A stretch of DNA of 64,000 nucleotides from NCBI GenBank assembly GCA_021496505.1, contig CP053031.1, positions 1,542,001-1,606,000 of the forward strand, given 5' to 3'. This DNA comes from Thermoleophilia bacterium SCSIO 60948 (lineage in GTDB: Bacteria; Actinomycetota; Thermoleophilia; Solirubrobacterales; 70-9). This document shows positions 1 to 7,734 of this stretch, piece after piece (position 1 is the stretch's first letter; each line of letters opens with the position of its first letter). The notes under the pieces are model-generated. The model did not search any database and was not told the origin of the DNA. It was given only the letters and a program-made list of their open reading frames with translations. The translations under genes and the position numbers were made by a program.

Positions 1-219
1 CGCGCCGGGCGGCCGTTGGGCGATCATCGCCGCCGAGGGCTCGACGGCCAGCAGGCGAGCGTCGTCCGGCTCATACGAGCCGGTCCCGGCGCCGACGTTG
101 ACGACCGTCCGAGCGTCGCCGAGCGCGGCTCGGATCGCCGCGGCGAGGCGCGGGTCCTCGCGCCGCGAGTCGGCGTAGGTGCGGCCGATCGTGTCGTAGC
201 GCGCCTCGATCCGCGTCAT
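1..219 (-). CDS. Class I SAM-dependent methyltransferase, N-terminal fragment
   Basis: The reverse strand reads from an ATG at 219 for 73 codons and runs off the left edge, so only the N-terminus is visible. It begins MTRIEARYDTIGRTYADSRR and contains NVGAGTGSYE followed by LLAVEPSAAM. The GxGxG loop (residues about 42-48) and the acidic end of the second strand are the SAM-binding signature of Rossmann-fold methyltransferases. The start YDTIGRTYADSRREDPRL is typical of actinobacterial Methyltransf_11-type proteins. The substrate cannot be told. It is transcribed away from the DsbA-like gene, 45 bases to the right. Confidence 0.75.
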   Translation of the reverse strand, partial: MTRIEARYDTIGRTYADSRREDPRLAAAIRAALGDARTVVNVGAGTGSYEPDDARLLAVEPSAAMIAQRPPGA

Positions 220-251
220 CGTCGCAGCCCGTCCCCGCGGCCGCCATCGGC

Positions 252-257
252 TAGCTT
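252..257 (+). promoter_or_regulatory. -10 hexamer of DsbA-like gene (leaderless)
   Basis: TAGCTT lies exactly 7 bases before the GTG at 265, with no Shine-Dalgarno sequence between them. Transcription would start at or next to the start codon. Confidence 0.45.
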
Positions 258-264
258 CCGGGTC

Positions 265-831
265 GTGGAGGCGGGGCCGCAAGCGCTGACCAGCGCGCCG
301 CCCGCGCCGTTCGGCTCCGACGAGCCGGCGGTGGGGGAGGGGCCGCTGCTGGTCGTCTACCTGGACCTCGCCTGCCCGGTCTGCGCGGCGACCTGGGCTC
401 GCCTGCGCGTCCTCGGGCTGCGGCTCGGTATCCGCCACTTCCCGCTCGCCGCGCGGCGGCCGCGCTCGCCGGCGCTGCACGCGGCGGTCGAGGCGGCGGG
501 ACTTCAGGCGAGCGCCGCGGCCGGCCGGATTGCCGACTTGATCCTCGTCGATCAGAGCCGGATCGACGATCCACACCTGTGGGAGCGCGCCGAGCGCCTC
601 GGGCTCGACGTCGATCGCTTCGAGGCCGACCGTCGCTCCGCGGCCGCCGCCGATCGCGTCCGAGCGGGGTTCCTCGCCGCGCTTCGAGGTGGGGTCACAG
701 CCGCGCCGAGTGCCCTCGGCGTCGCCGGTCCGGTCACCGGACGAGGAATCGAAGCGGCCGCTAAATCCCTGCTGGCGAGCGGCGAATCGGTCGCGGAGCG
801 CGGGTCCGGTCGCGTTAACATCGCCCGTTGA
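265..831 (+). CDS. DsbA-like thioredoxin-fold protein
   Basis: 188 residues from GTG 265. After a short disordered N-terminus comes the strand LLVVYLDLACPVCAATWARL, whose CPVC is the redox motif of DsbA/thioredoxin-fold oxidoreductases. The region after it (HAAVEAAGLQASAAAGRIADLI through LWERAERLGLDVDRFEADR) fits the helical insertion of DsbA proteins, and GGVTAAPSALGV resembles the cis-Pro loop region although the exact proline is unclear. No signal peptide is seen, so it is probably cytoplasmic. The reading frame stays open back to position 16, but that part overlaps the divergent methyltransferase, and the -10 hexamer at 252 favours GTG 265. Substrate unknown. Confidence 0.65.
   Translation: MEAGPQALTSAPPAPFGSDEPAVGEGPLLVVYLDLACPVCAATWARLRVLGLRLGIRHFPLAARRPRSPALHAAVEAAGLQASAAAGRIADLILVDQSRIDDPHLWERAERLGLDVDRFEADRRSAAAADRVRAGFLAALRGGVTAAPSALGVAGPVTGRGIEAAAKSLLASGESVAERGSGRVNIAR
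816..821 (+). promoter_or_regulatory. Candidate -10 element for pnp
   Basis: TAACAT lies inside the end of the DsbA-like gene, about 74 bases before the pnp ATG. Initiation about 7 bases downstream would give a leader of roughly 65 bases, almost all of it made of the two hairpins described next. Confidence 0.35.
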
Positions 832-835
832 TACG

Positions 836-876
836 AGAACGGAAGTTCTGAGCCTCTGGGTGCCAACCGGGCGCCC
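836..876 (+). promoter_or_regulatory. Two-hairpin 5' leader of pnp
   Basis: Two inverted repeats follow each other just before the ribosome binding site. AGAAC-GGAA-GTTCT (836-849) has a GNRA tetraloop. GGGTGCC-AACCG-GGCGCCC (858-876) pairs over 7 bp with one G-U. The AGGA at 880-883 is left free. Structured pnp leaders mediate autoregulation in enterobacteria through RNase III and PNPase; a similar role here is inference. Confidence 0.4.
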
Positions 877-894
877 GAAAGGAAGCACATAAGC

Positions 895-3144
895 ATGAGC
901 ATGTTCGAAGTCCACCGCGTGACCGCGCAGGTGGGCGGACGCGAGATCTCATTCGAGACCGGCAAGCTCGCCCGCCAGGCCGGCGGCGCCGTCGTCGTTC
1001 GCAGCGGCGACACCATGGTCCTCTCGACCGCCACGGTCGGCAACCTCCGCGACGTCGACTTCCTCCCGCTGACGGTCGACGTCGAGGAGAAGCACTACGC
1101 CGCCGGCAAGATCCCCGGCTCCTTCTTCCGCCGCGAGGCGCGCTCGGGCGAGAAGGCCACACTGACGGCGCGGATGATCGACCGTCCGATCCGTCCCCTC
1201 TTCCCGAAGGGCTGGCACTACGAGACGCAGCTCGTCGCCCAGCCGCTGTCGGTCGACAACGTCCAGCCCTACGACATCCTGGCGATGAACGGCGCCTCGG
1301 CGGCGCTCGCGATCTCGCCGGTCCCGGTCGCCAAGCACGTCGGCGCGGTGCGCATCGGCAAGCTCGGCGGCGACATCGTCGTCAACCCCGACGAGGAGGA
1401 CTTCGACGCGCTCGAGATGGACCTCATCGTCTCCGGCACCGACGAGGCGATCCTCATGGTCGAGTGCGGCGCCGACGGCGTCACCGAGGCAGAGGTGCTC
1501 GACGCGCTCGACATCGGCCACGGTGAGATCAAGAAGCTCGTCGCGGCGATGGAGGAGCTCCAGCAGATCGCCGGCAAGGAGAAGATCCAGGTCACCGCGC
1601 CGGGCGTCGACGAGGCCCTGGTCGAGCGGATCCGCTCCTCGCACGGCGCGAAGCTCGACGAGGCCACCCAGGTCCGCGAGAAGCTCGCCCGCCAGGAGGC
1701 GATCAAGGAGGTCGAGGCCGCGGTGCTCGTCGAGCACGCCCCGGCACCCGCCGACGGCGAGCCCGACCCGGAGCTCGTCGCCGAGGTCAAGCGCGCCTTC
1801 GCGTCGCTCGAGAAGACGACGATCCGTCGCCGGATCGCCGTCGACAAGAAGCGGCCGGACGGCCGCGCCCAGGACGAGATCCGTCCGATCGAGGTCGAGG
1901 TCGACGTCGCTCCGCGCGTCCACGGCTCGGCGCTGTTCACCCGCGGTGAGACCCAGATCCTGTCGAGCGCGACGCTCGGCACGACGCGCATGGACATGAA
2001 GGTCGACAACCTCGGCCTCGAGACCACGAAGCGCTTCTGGCACCACTACAACTTCCCGCCCTTCTCGGTCGGGGAGGCCGGTTTCATGCGTGGCCCGAAG
2101 CGCCGCGACATCGGCCACGGCGCGCTCGCCGAGCGCGCCCTCGAGCCGTCGATCCCCGACGAGGAGGAGTTCCCCTACGTCGTCCGGGTCGTCTCCGACA
2201 CGCTCGAGTCCAACGGTTCGTCCTCGATGGGCTCGGTCTGCGCGTCCTCGATGGCGCTCCAGGCCGCGGGCGTCCCCGTCTCCTCGCCGGTCGCCGGCGT
2301 CGCGATGGGCCTGATCAAGGAGGGCGATGACGTCATCGTCCTGACCGACATCGCCGGCGTCGAGGACCACCTCGGCGACATGGACTTCAAGGTCGCCGGT
2401 TCGGCGGATGGCATCAACGCCCTCCAGATGGACATCAAGATCACGGGCGTCACGTTCGAGATCCTCAAGGAGGCGCTCGAGCAGGCTCGCCAGGGTCGCC
2501 TGTTCATCCTCGACAAGATGTCCGGCGCGATCTCCGAGCCCCGCGAGGAGCTGTCGGACTTCGCCCCGCGGATCGAGTCGATCAAGATCGATCCGGAGAA
2601 GATCGGCGCCGTCATCGGCAAGGGTGGCGAGACGATCCGCGGCATGCAGGAGGAGTTCGAGGCCGAGATCGACATCGACGACGACGGTGTCGTCCGTGTC
2701 TACGCCCCGACGGGCAAGCAGGTCAAGGACGCGATCCAGCGCATCAACTCGATGACGAAGGACGCCGAGATCGGCGATCGCTTCAAGGGCAAGGTCGTCA
2801 AGACGACGACGTTCGGTGCCTTCATCGAGCTGACGAAGGGCACGGACGGCCTGCTGCACATCTCGAACGTGAAGCCCGGCGAGCGGGTCGACACGGTCGA
2901 GTCGGTGCTGAGCTCGGGCGACGAGCTCGACGTCACCGTGGCCGAGGTCGACCGCGAGCGCGGCCGGATCGGTCTGCGGCTCTCCGACGACCCGGCGATC
3001 GAGGGCAAGACCCCCGAGGAGATCATCGCTCTCGGCACGGGCGGCGGCGGAGGCGGCGGCGGTCGCCAGCGCGAGCGTCTCGGCGGCGGCGAGCGTCGCG
3101 GCGGCCGTGACCGTGGTGGTCGCGGCGGCAACGGGCGCCGGTGA
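895..3144 (+). CDS. pnp: Polyribonucleotide nucleotidyltransferase (PNPase)
   Basis: 749 residues. Phosphorolytic 3'-5' exoribonuclease, and polymerase in reverse, of the RNA degradation machinery. It has two RNase PH cores (about 10-140 and 320-540), with the N-terminal hallmark ARMIDRPIRPLFPKG and the second-core hallmark FTRGETQILSSATLG. A KH domain follows with IGAVIGKGGETIRGMQEEF (about 565-620), then an S1 domain with GKVVKTTTFGAFIELTKGTD (about 632-705). The C-terminus is a low-complexity Gly/Arg tail. Start ATG 895 is preceded by AGGA at 880-883; ATG 901 is an alternative. The last 4 bases overlap the M16 peptidase gene, so the two are translationally coupled. Confidence 0.97.
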   Translation: MSMFEVHRVTAQVGGREISFETGKLARQAGGAVVVRSGDTMVLSTATVGNLRDVDFLPLTVDVEEKHYAAGKIPGSFFRREARSGEKATLTARMIDRPIRPLFPKGWHYETQLVAQPLSVDNVQPYDILAMNGASAALAISPVPVAKHVGAVRIGKLGGDIVVNPDEEDFDALEMDLIVSGTDEAILMVECGADGVTEAEVLDALDIGHGEIKKLVAAMEELQQIAGKEKIQVTAPGVDEALVERIRSSHGAKLDEATQVREKLARQEAIKEVEAAVLVEHAPAPADGEPDPELVAEVKRAFASLEKTTIRRRIAVDKKRPDGRAQDEIRPIEVEVDVAPRVHGSALFTRGETQILSSATLGTTRMDMKVDNLGLETTKRFWHHYNFPPFSVGEAGFMRGPKRRDIGHGALAERALEPSIPDEEEFPYVVRVVSDTLESNGSSSMGSVCASSMALQAAGVPVSSPVAGVAMGLIKEGDDVIVLTDIAGVEDHLGDMDFKVAGSADGINALQMDIKITGVTFEILKEALEQARQGRLFILDKMSGAISEPREELSDFAPRIESIKIDPEKIGAVIGKGGETIRGMQEEFEAEIDIDDDGVVRVYAPTGKQVKDAIQRINSMTKDAEIGDRFKGKVVKTTTFGAFIELTKGTDGLLHISNVKPGERVDTVESVLSSGDELDVTVAEVDRERGRIGLRLSDDPAIEGKTPEEIIALGTGGGGGGGGRQRERLGGGERRGGRDRGGRGGNGRR

Positions 3145-4430
3145 GCCTGCCGGAGAACGTCGACGTAACGGAGCTCGGTGACGGCCTGCGGGTCGTCACC
3201 GAGTACGTTCCCGGCTTCCGCTCGGTCGCGCTCGGCATGTGGGCGCGGACCGGCTCGCGCGACGAGGAGCCGCGCGAGGCGGGGATCTCGCACTTCCTCG
3301 AGCACCTGCTCTTCAAGGGGACCGACCGCCACTCGGCGATCGAGATCTCCGAGCTCTTCGACTCGATGGGCGCGGCGTCGAACGCCGCGACCTCGAAGGA
3401 GTCGACCCACCTACACGCTCGCTTCCTCGACGAGCACACAACAGAGGCCTTCGAGCTGATGGCCGACATGTTCATGCGCCCGGCACTGCCCGAGGGTGAG
3501 ATCGACTCCGAGCGCGAGGTCGTGCTCGAGGAGATCGCGATGTACGAGGACGAGCCCTCCGACCGCGTCCACGACGTCCTCGCCGAGGCGATCTACGGCG
3601 ACCACCCGCTCGGCCGACGCGTCCTCGGATCGTCGAACGTGATCGCGAACGTCCCGGTGCCCGAGATCGCGGCCTACCACCGTGAGCGCTACGCGGCCCG
3701 CAACCTCGTCGTTTCGGCGGCGGGCAACGTCGAGCACGACCGAGTCGTCGGGCTGGCCGAGCGGCTACTCGGCGACGCCGGCGAGTCGGACCCGCGGCCG
3801 ACGGCCCATCCGCCGGGCGTCGACCCCCGCTTCTGCTTCCAGGCCAAGGACACCGAGCAGTTCCACATCTGCTTCGGCGGCCACGGGATCTCGCGCGGCG
3901 ACGAGCGGCGCTTCGCGCTCGCCGTCCTCGACACGATCTTCGGCGGCGCGGTCTCCTCGCGCCTGTTCCGCGAGATCCGCGAGAAGCGCGGCCTCGCCTA
4001 CTCGGTCGGCTCCTACACCGAACAGTTCGTCGATCGCGGCGCGGTCGCGATGTACGTCGGCACGCGCGCCGACAACGTTGCGGAGGCCTGCGAGATCATC
4101 GGTCGCGAACTGCGCTCGCTCGGCTCGGACGGGGTCACGCCGGGCGAGCTCGCCCGCGCCAAGGAGCACATCAAGGGCCGCATGGTCCTGAGTCTCGAGT
4201 CGACCGGGTCGCGGATGTCGCGGTTGGCACGCGCGGTCCTGTTCGACCTCCCGGTCCAGTCGCTCGACGAGCTGATCGCCCGGGTCGAGGCGGTGAGCGT
4301 CGAGGACGTCGCCGAGCTCGCCGCTGAGATCTACGACCCCTCGCGACTGTCGGCCGCCTGCATCGGCGCCGACGAGGACACGTTCCGCCGCGCCGTCGGC
4401 GCGGTCGACCCGGCGCTCGCGGCCGCCTGA
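3141..4430 (+). CDS. M16 family zinc metallopeptidase
   Basis: 429 residues, GTG start overlapping the pnp stop (GTGA). The inverted zinc motif HxxEH appears as ISHFLEHLLFKGTDRHS (His about 50, Glu about 53), and the distal Glu ligand lies in EREVVLEEIAMYEDEP. The C-terminal half carries the second M16 lobe with REIREKRGLAYSVGSYTEQF. Both lobes are present and the length matches the single-chain mitochondrial-processing-peptidase-like/YmxG group. It follows pnp in many Gram-positive genomes. No signal peptide, so it probably acts on peptides in the cytoplasm; the natural substrate is not known from sequence. Confidence 0.92.
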   Translation: MSLPENVDVTELGDGLRVVTEYVPGFRSVALGMWARTGSRDEEPREAGISHFLEHLLFKGTDRHSAIEISELFDSMGAASNAATSKESTHLHARFLDEHTTEAFELMADMFMRPALPEGEIDSEREVVLEEIAMYEDEPSDRVHDVLAEAIYGDHPLGRRVLGSSNVIANVPVPEIAAYHRERYAARNLVVSAAGNVEHDRVVGLAERLLGDAGESDPRPTAHPPGVDPRFCFQAKDTEQFHICFGGHGISRGDERRFALAVLDTIFGGAVSSRLFREIREKRGLAYSVGSYTEQFVDRGAVAMYVGTRADNVAEACEIIGRELRSLGSDGVTPGELARAKEHIKGRMVLSLESTGSRMSRLARAVLFDLPVQSLDELIARVEAVSVEDVAELAAEIYDPSRLSAACIGADEDTFRRAVGAVDPALAAA

Positions 4431-4438
4431 GCGATCCC

Positions 4439-5119
4439 GTGGCGATCCGAGTCCTCGTCTGCGGCGCCGAAGGCAAGATGGGCCGAGCCGTCTGCGAGGC
4501 CGTGACCGAGGCCGAGGACACCGAGCTGAGCGGTCGGGCTGACCCGTCGCTCGGGGTATCGCTGGCCGAGGCGCTCGAGGAGCGCCGCCCAGACGTCGTC
4601 GTCGATTTCACCGTGCCGGATTCCGCGCTCGAGAACGCGAGGACGGCGCTCGGCGCCGGAGCTCATTTCGTCGTCGGGACGACCGGGTTCGACCTCGCCG
4701 AGCTCGACCGGATCGCGAGCGACGCCGCGCCCGCCCGCGCCTTCGCCGCGCCGAACTTCGCGATCGGCGCCGTCCTGATGATGGTCGTCGCCCAGCAGGT
4801 GGCTCCGCACATGCCCGAGTGCGAGATCGTCGAGCTCCACAACCCGGCGAAGATCGACCGGCCGTCGGGAACCGCCGCGCGGACCGCGCGCCTGATCGAC
4901 GCGGCCGGCGGCAACGTCCACGAGCCGATCCACTCGATCCGGCTCCCCGGAGTGGTCGCCCACCAGGAGGTCGTGTTCGGCGGCGAGGGTCAGACGCTGA
5001 CGATTCGCCACGACTCGCTCGACCGGCGCTCGTTCATGCCCGGGGTCCTACTGGCGGTCCGGCGCGTCGCTGAGCTCCCGGAGCCGCTCACGGTCGGGCT
5101 CGAGAAACTGCTCGACTGA
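4439..5119 (+). CDS. dapB: 4-hydroxy-tetrahydrodipicolinate reductase
   Basis: 226 residues, GTG start 8 bases after the peptidase stop. NAD(P)H-dependent reduction step of the DAP/lysine pathway. The N-terminal Rossmann segment IRVLVCGAEGKMGRAVCEAV binds nucleotide. VVGTTGF and the catalytic stretch ELHNPAKIDRPSGTA follow, with the conserved His, Lys and PSGTA. The second His of the usual HH pair is Asn here, and the protein is at the short end for the family. It sits directly before dapA, the preceding step. Confidence 0.93.
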   Translation: MAIRVLVCGAEGKMGRAVCEAVTEAEDTELSGRADPSLGVSLAEALEERRPDVVVDFTVPDSALENARTALGAGAHFVVGTTGFDLAELDRIASDAAPARAFAAPNFAIGAVLMMVVAQQVAPHMPECEIVELHNPAKIDRPSGTAARTARLIDAAGGNVHEPIHSIRLPGVVAHQEVVFGGEGQTLTIRHDSLDRRSFMPGVLLAVRRVAELPEPLTVGLEKLLD

Positions 5120-5162
5120 GCCGATTGCGGGGGAGCGCACCGGAGTCGTCGGCAAAGCGGGC

Positions 5163-5168
5163 GATACT
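5163..5168 (+). promoter_or_regulatory. -10-like hexamer of dapA
   Basis: GATACT ends 7 bases before GTG 5176 and there is no Shine-Dalgarno sequence. This spacing supports 5176 as the start and a leaderless internal promoter in addition to readthrough from dapB. Confidence 0.35.
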
Positions 5169-5175
5169 TGGGGGC

Positions 5176-6048
5176 GTGGCGCAGTTCGAGGGAGTGCTGA
5201 CGGCGATGGTGACGCCCTTCGATGCCGACGGCGAGGTCGATCTCGCCTGCGCGGGACGGCTCGCGACACACCTGATCCGAAACGGCTCCGACGGCCTCGT
5301 GGTCGCGGGCACGACAGGTGAATCGCCGACGCTCAGCGACGATGAGACGGTGCGCCTCGCCGAGACCGTTCTCGGCGCCGTCGGCGACGAGACGACGGTC
5401 ATCGTCGGGACCGGCTCGAACGACACCCGCCATGCCGTCCACCTGACCGAGCGGGTCACGGCGCTCGGGGTCGACGGCGTCCTCGTCGTGACGCCCTACT
5501 ACAACAAGCCGAGCCCGGCGGGGATCCGTGCCCACTTCGGCGCCGTCGCCGAGGCCGCGGGCGAGACCCCGATCATCGTCTACAACATCCCCGGCCGTTG
5601 CGTGATCAACATCGAGCTCGACCAGCTCGCCGCGCTGGCCGCCGAGTTCGACCCGATCGTCGCGCTCAAGCAGGCCAACAACGACGACCTCGCCCCGGTC
5701 GAGGGGATGGACCTGCTCGCGGGCAACGACGAGATCTTCCTCGAGACGCTTCGCCTCGGCGGCACCGGCGGCATCCTCGTCGCTTCGCACCTCGTCGGCG
5801 CGGAGATGCGGCGAGTCCTCGAGCTCGAGGCGGCCGGCGACAGCGCGGCCGCGGACGAGCTGAACGCGCGCATAGCGCCCGTCTACGCCGCGATGTCGGT
5901 GACCACGAACCCGACCCCGGTCAAGGCCGGGCTCGAGCTCGACGGCGTGATCGAGGCGCATACGCGGCTGCCGATCGTCGCGGCGACCGACGCTGAGCGC
6001 GCGGTCGTCGCCCAGGCGCTCGCCCAGGCTCGGGGTGAGGGCTCGTGA
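5176..6048 (+). CDS. dapA: 4-hydroxy-tetrahydrodipicolinate synthase
   Basis: 290 residues from GTG 5176 (VAQFEGVLTAMVTPFDADGE), the usual family length. A longer frame from 5125 would add unrelated residues. It condenses pyruvate and aspartate semialdehyde. Visible are the GTTGESPTLSDDE loop, VVTPYYNKPSPAGIRAHF with the catalytic Tyr, IIVYNIPGRCV, and the Schiff-base lysine in FDPIVALKQANND. The substrate-binding AGNDEIFLETLRLGGTGGI is intact. The stop overlaps the RNase J start (GTGA), so dapB-dapA-rnj looks like one transcript, as in many actinobacteria. Confidence 0.95.
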   Translation: MAQFEGVLTAMVTPFDADGEVDLACAGRLATHLIRNGSDGLVVAGTTGESPTLSDDETVRLAETVLGAVGDETTVIVGTGSNDTRHAVHLTERVTALGVDGVLVVTPYYNKPSPAGIRAHFGAVAEAAGETPIIVYNIPGRCVINIELDQLAALAAEFDPIVALKQANNDDLAPVEGMDLLAGNDEIFLETLRLGGTGGILVASHLVGAEMRRVLELEAAGDSAAADELNARIAPVYAAMSVTTNPTPVKAGLELDGVIEAHTRLPIVAATDAERAVVAQALAQARGEGS

Positions 6049-7730
6049 GCTCGAAGGTCCGCGTTCTTCCGCTCGGCGGGCTCGGTGAGATCGGCAAGAA
6101 CATGTCGCTCGTCGAGGCGGACGGACGGATCGTCATCGTCGACGTCGGGCTCATGTTCCCGACCTCGGAGATGCCCGGGATCGACCTCGTGCTGCCCGAT
6201 TTCGAGTACCTCCGCGATCGCGTCGACAAGATCGACGCGATCTTCCTCACCCACGGCCACGAGGATCACGTCGGCGCGCTGCCCTTCGTGCTGCGCGAGC
6301 TCGGGATGCCGCCGGTGATCCTCGGCGGGCCGCTGACGATCGGCCTCGTGCGCTCCAAGCTCGAGGAGCACCGGCTCCGCGACGCCCCGCTCGAGGTGAT
6401 CGAGCCCGGCGAGACCCGGCTCGCCGGCGCCTTCGAGCTCGAGGCGATCCGGATGAGCCATTCGATCCCGAACATGCTCGCCGTCGCGATCGGGACCCCG
6501 CTCGGCAAGGTGCTGTTCACCGGCGACTACAAGTTCGACCAGACACCGGTCGACGGCGAGCCGGCCGACATGGCGAGGCTCGCCGAATTGGGCGAGGCGG
6601 GCGAGGTTCTGTGCCTGTGCGGGGATTCGACCAACGCCGACCGCGACGGCGTCGCTCCGTCGGAGTCGAGCGTCGGCCCCGCGCTGCTGGACCTCTTCTC
6701 ACGGTGCGAGGGGCGGATCATCGTCACCTGCTTCGCGTCGAACGTCCATCGCGTACAGCAGGTCGTCGACGCCGCGTCCGCGCTCGATCGCCGCGTCGCG
6801 CTCGTCGGCCGGTCGATGCGCAAGAACTTCAACATCGCCTCGAATCTCGGGATCGCGAACGCGCCCGACGGCCGGCTGATCCCGCCGCGCGAGATCGAGG
6901 ACTTCCCGGACCACAAGGTCATCGCGATCTCGACCGGCTCTCAGGGCGAGCCCCTCTCCGCGCTGCGACGGATGGCCCACGGCGACCACCGCGACCTCGA
7001 GCTGCACGCCGACGACACGGTGATCTTCTCGGCGACGCCGATCCCCGGCAACGAGCGCGCCGTCAACGAGACGATGGACAGGATCTACGAGCTCGGCGCA
7101 CGCGTGGTGACCGCCGCCGAGGCGCCGATCCACGCCTCCGGTCACGGCAGGCGCGAAGAGCTCAAGCTGATGCTCAACCTGACCCGGCCGCAGTACGTGA
7201 TGCCGATGCACGGCGACCACCGGCGCCTGCGTCTGCACGCAGACCTCGCCGAGTCGGTGGGCATCGACCCCGAGAACGTCTTCTGCTCGCGAAACGGCCG
7301 ACCGGTCGAGTTCACCGAGGACGGAGCCGGGTTCGGTCCCGACGAGCGGGCCGGGATGATCTTCGTCGACGGGATGGGGATCGGCGACATCGACGAGGTC
7401 GCACTCCGCGACCGCCGGGCCCTCGCCGGGGACGGAGTGCTGATCATCGTCGCGACGATCGCCGAGGAGGACGGCTCGGAGGTCAGTCCGCCGGAGGTCA
7501 TCTTCCGCGGCGTACCGTTCGTCTCCGGCGGTGAGGCCGATCCGGATGGCACAGGAACGCTGATCGAGGAGCTCCGCGAGCTCGTCTCCGATTCGCTGGC
7601 CCGCGCCGCGAGCGACGGGGTCCGTGAAGTGGACCTGCTCGGCGAGGACATCCGCGACGACGTCGCCGGTCTGATCCACAAGCGACTGAAGCGCCGGCCG
7701 ATGGTGCTCCCGGTCGTTGTGGAGGTCTGA
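6045..7730 (+). CDS. rnj: Ribonuclease J
   Basis: 561 residues. Metallo-beta-lactamase/beta-CASP ribonuclease with 5'-3' exo- and endonuclease activity. The zinc motif is FLTHGHEDHVGALPFVLREL (about 62-81). The beta-CASP parts are FTGDYKFDQTPVDGEPADM, GDSTNADRDG, VTCFASNVHRVQQVVD, AISTGSQGEPLSAL, HASGHGRREELKLML and MPMHGDHRRLRLHA. A C-terminal domain follows from about 455. GTG start overlaps dapA by 4 bases. With pnp upstream and rny downstream, most of the mRNA-decay enzymes of this organism are encoded within 20 kb. Confidence 0.96.
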   Translation: MSSKVRVLPLGGLGEIGKNMSLVEADGRIVIVDVGLMFPTSEMPGIDLVLPDFEYLRDRVDKIDAIFLTHGHEDHVGALPFVLRELGMPPVILGGPLTIGLVRSKLEEHRLRDAPLEVIEPGETRLAGAFELEAIRMSHSIPNMLAVAIGTPLGKVLFTGDYKFDQTPVDGEPADMARLAELGEAGEVLCLCGDSTNADRDGVAPSESSVGPALLDLFSRCEGRIIVTCFASNVHRVQQVVDAASALDRRVALVGRSMRKNFNIASNLGIANAPDGRLIPPREIEDFPDHKVIAISTGSQGEPLSALRRMAHGDHRDLELHADDTVIFSATPIPGNERAVNETMDRIYELGARVVTAAEAPIHASGHGRREELKLMLNLTRPQYVMPMHGDHRRLRLHADLAESVGIDPENVFCSRNGRPVEFTEDGAGFGPDERAGMIFVDGMGIGDIDEVALRDRRALAGDGVLIIVATIAEEDGSEVSPPEVIFRGVPFVSGGEADPDGTGTLIEELRELVSDSLARAASDGVREVDLLGEDIRDDVAGLIHKRLKRRPMVLPVVVEV

Positions 7731-7734
7731 GGCG

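Noticed and set aside
16-264. N-terminal extension of the DsbA-like gene
   Set aside because: It is antisense to a clear methyltransferase N-terminus and its residues look random; GTG 265 with a -10 hexamer 7 bases upstream is better.
949-2859. 636-residue open frame antisense to pnp
   Set aside because: Its composition (Leu/Asp/Arg/Val repeats) is the mirror of high-GC codon usage in pnp; no domain, no start context. Similar long antisense frames at 12038-13417, 14366-16165, 18682-20319 and 33610-34404 were dropped for the same reason.
7717-7734. TTG 7717 as start of the secreted peptidase
   Set aside because: It overlaps rnj and puts extra residues before an otherwise good signal peptide; GTG 7735 fits better.
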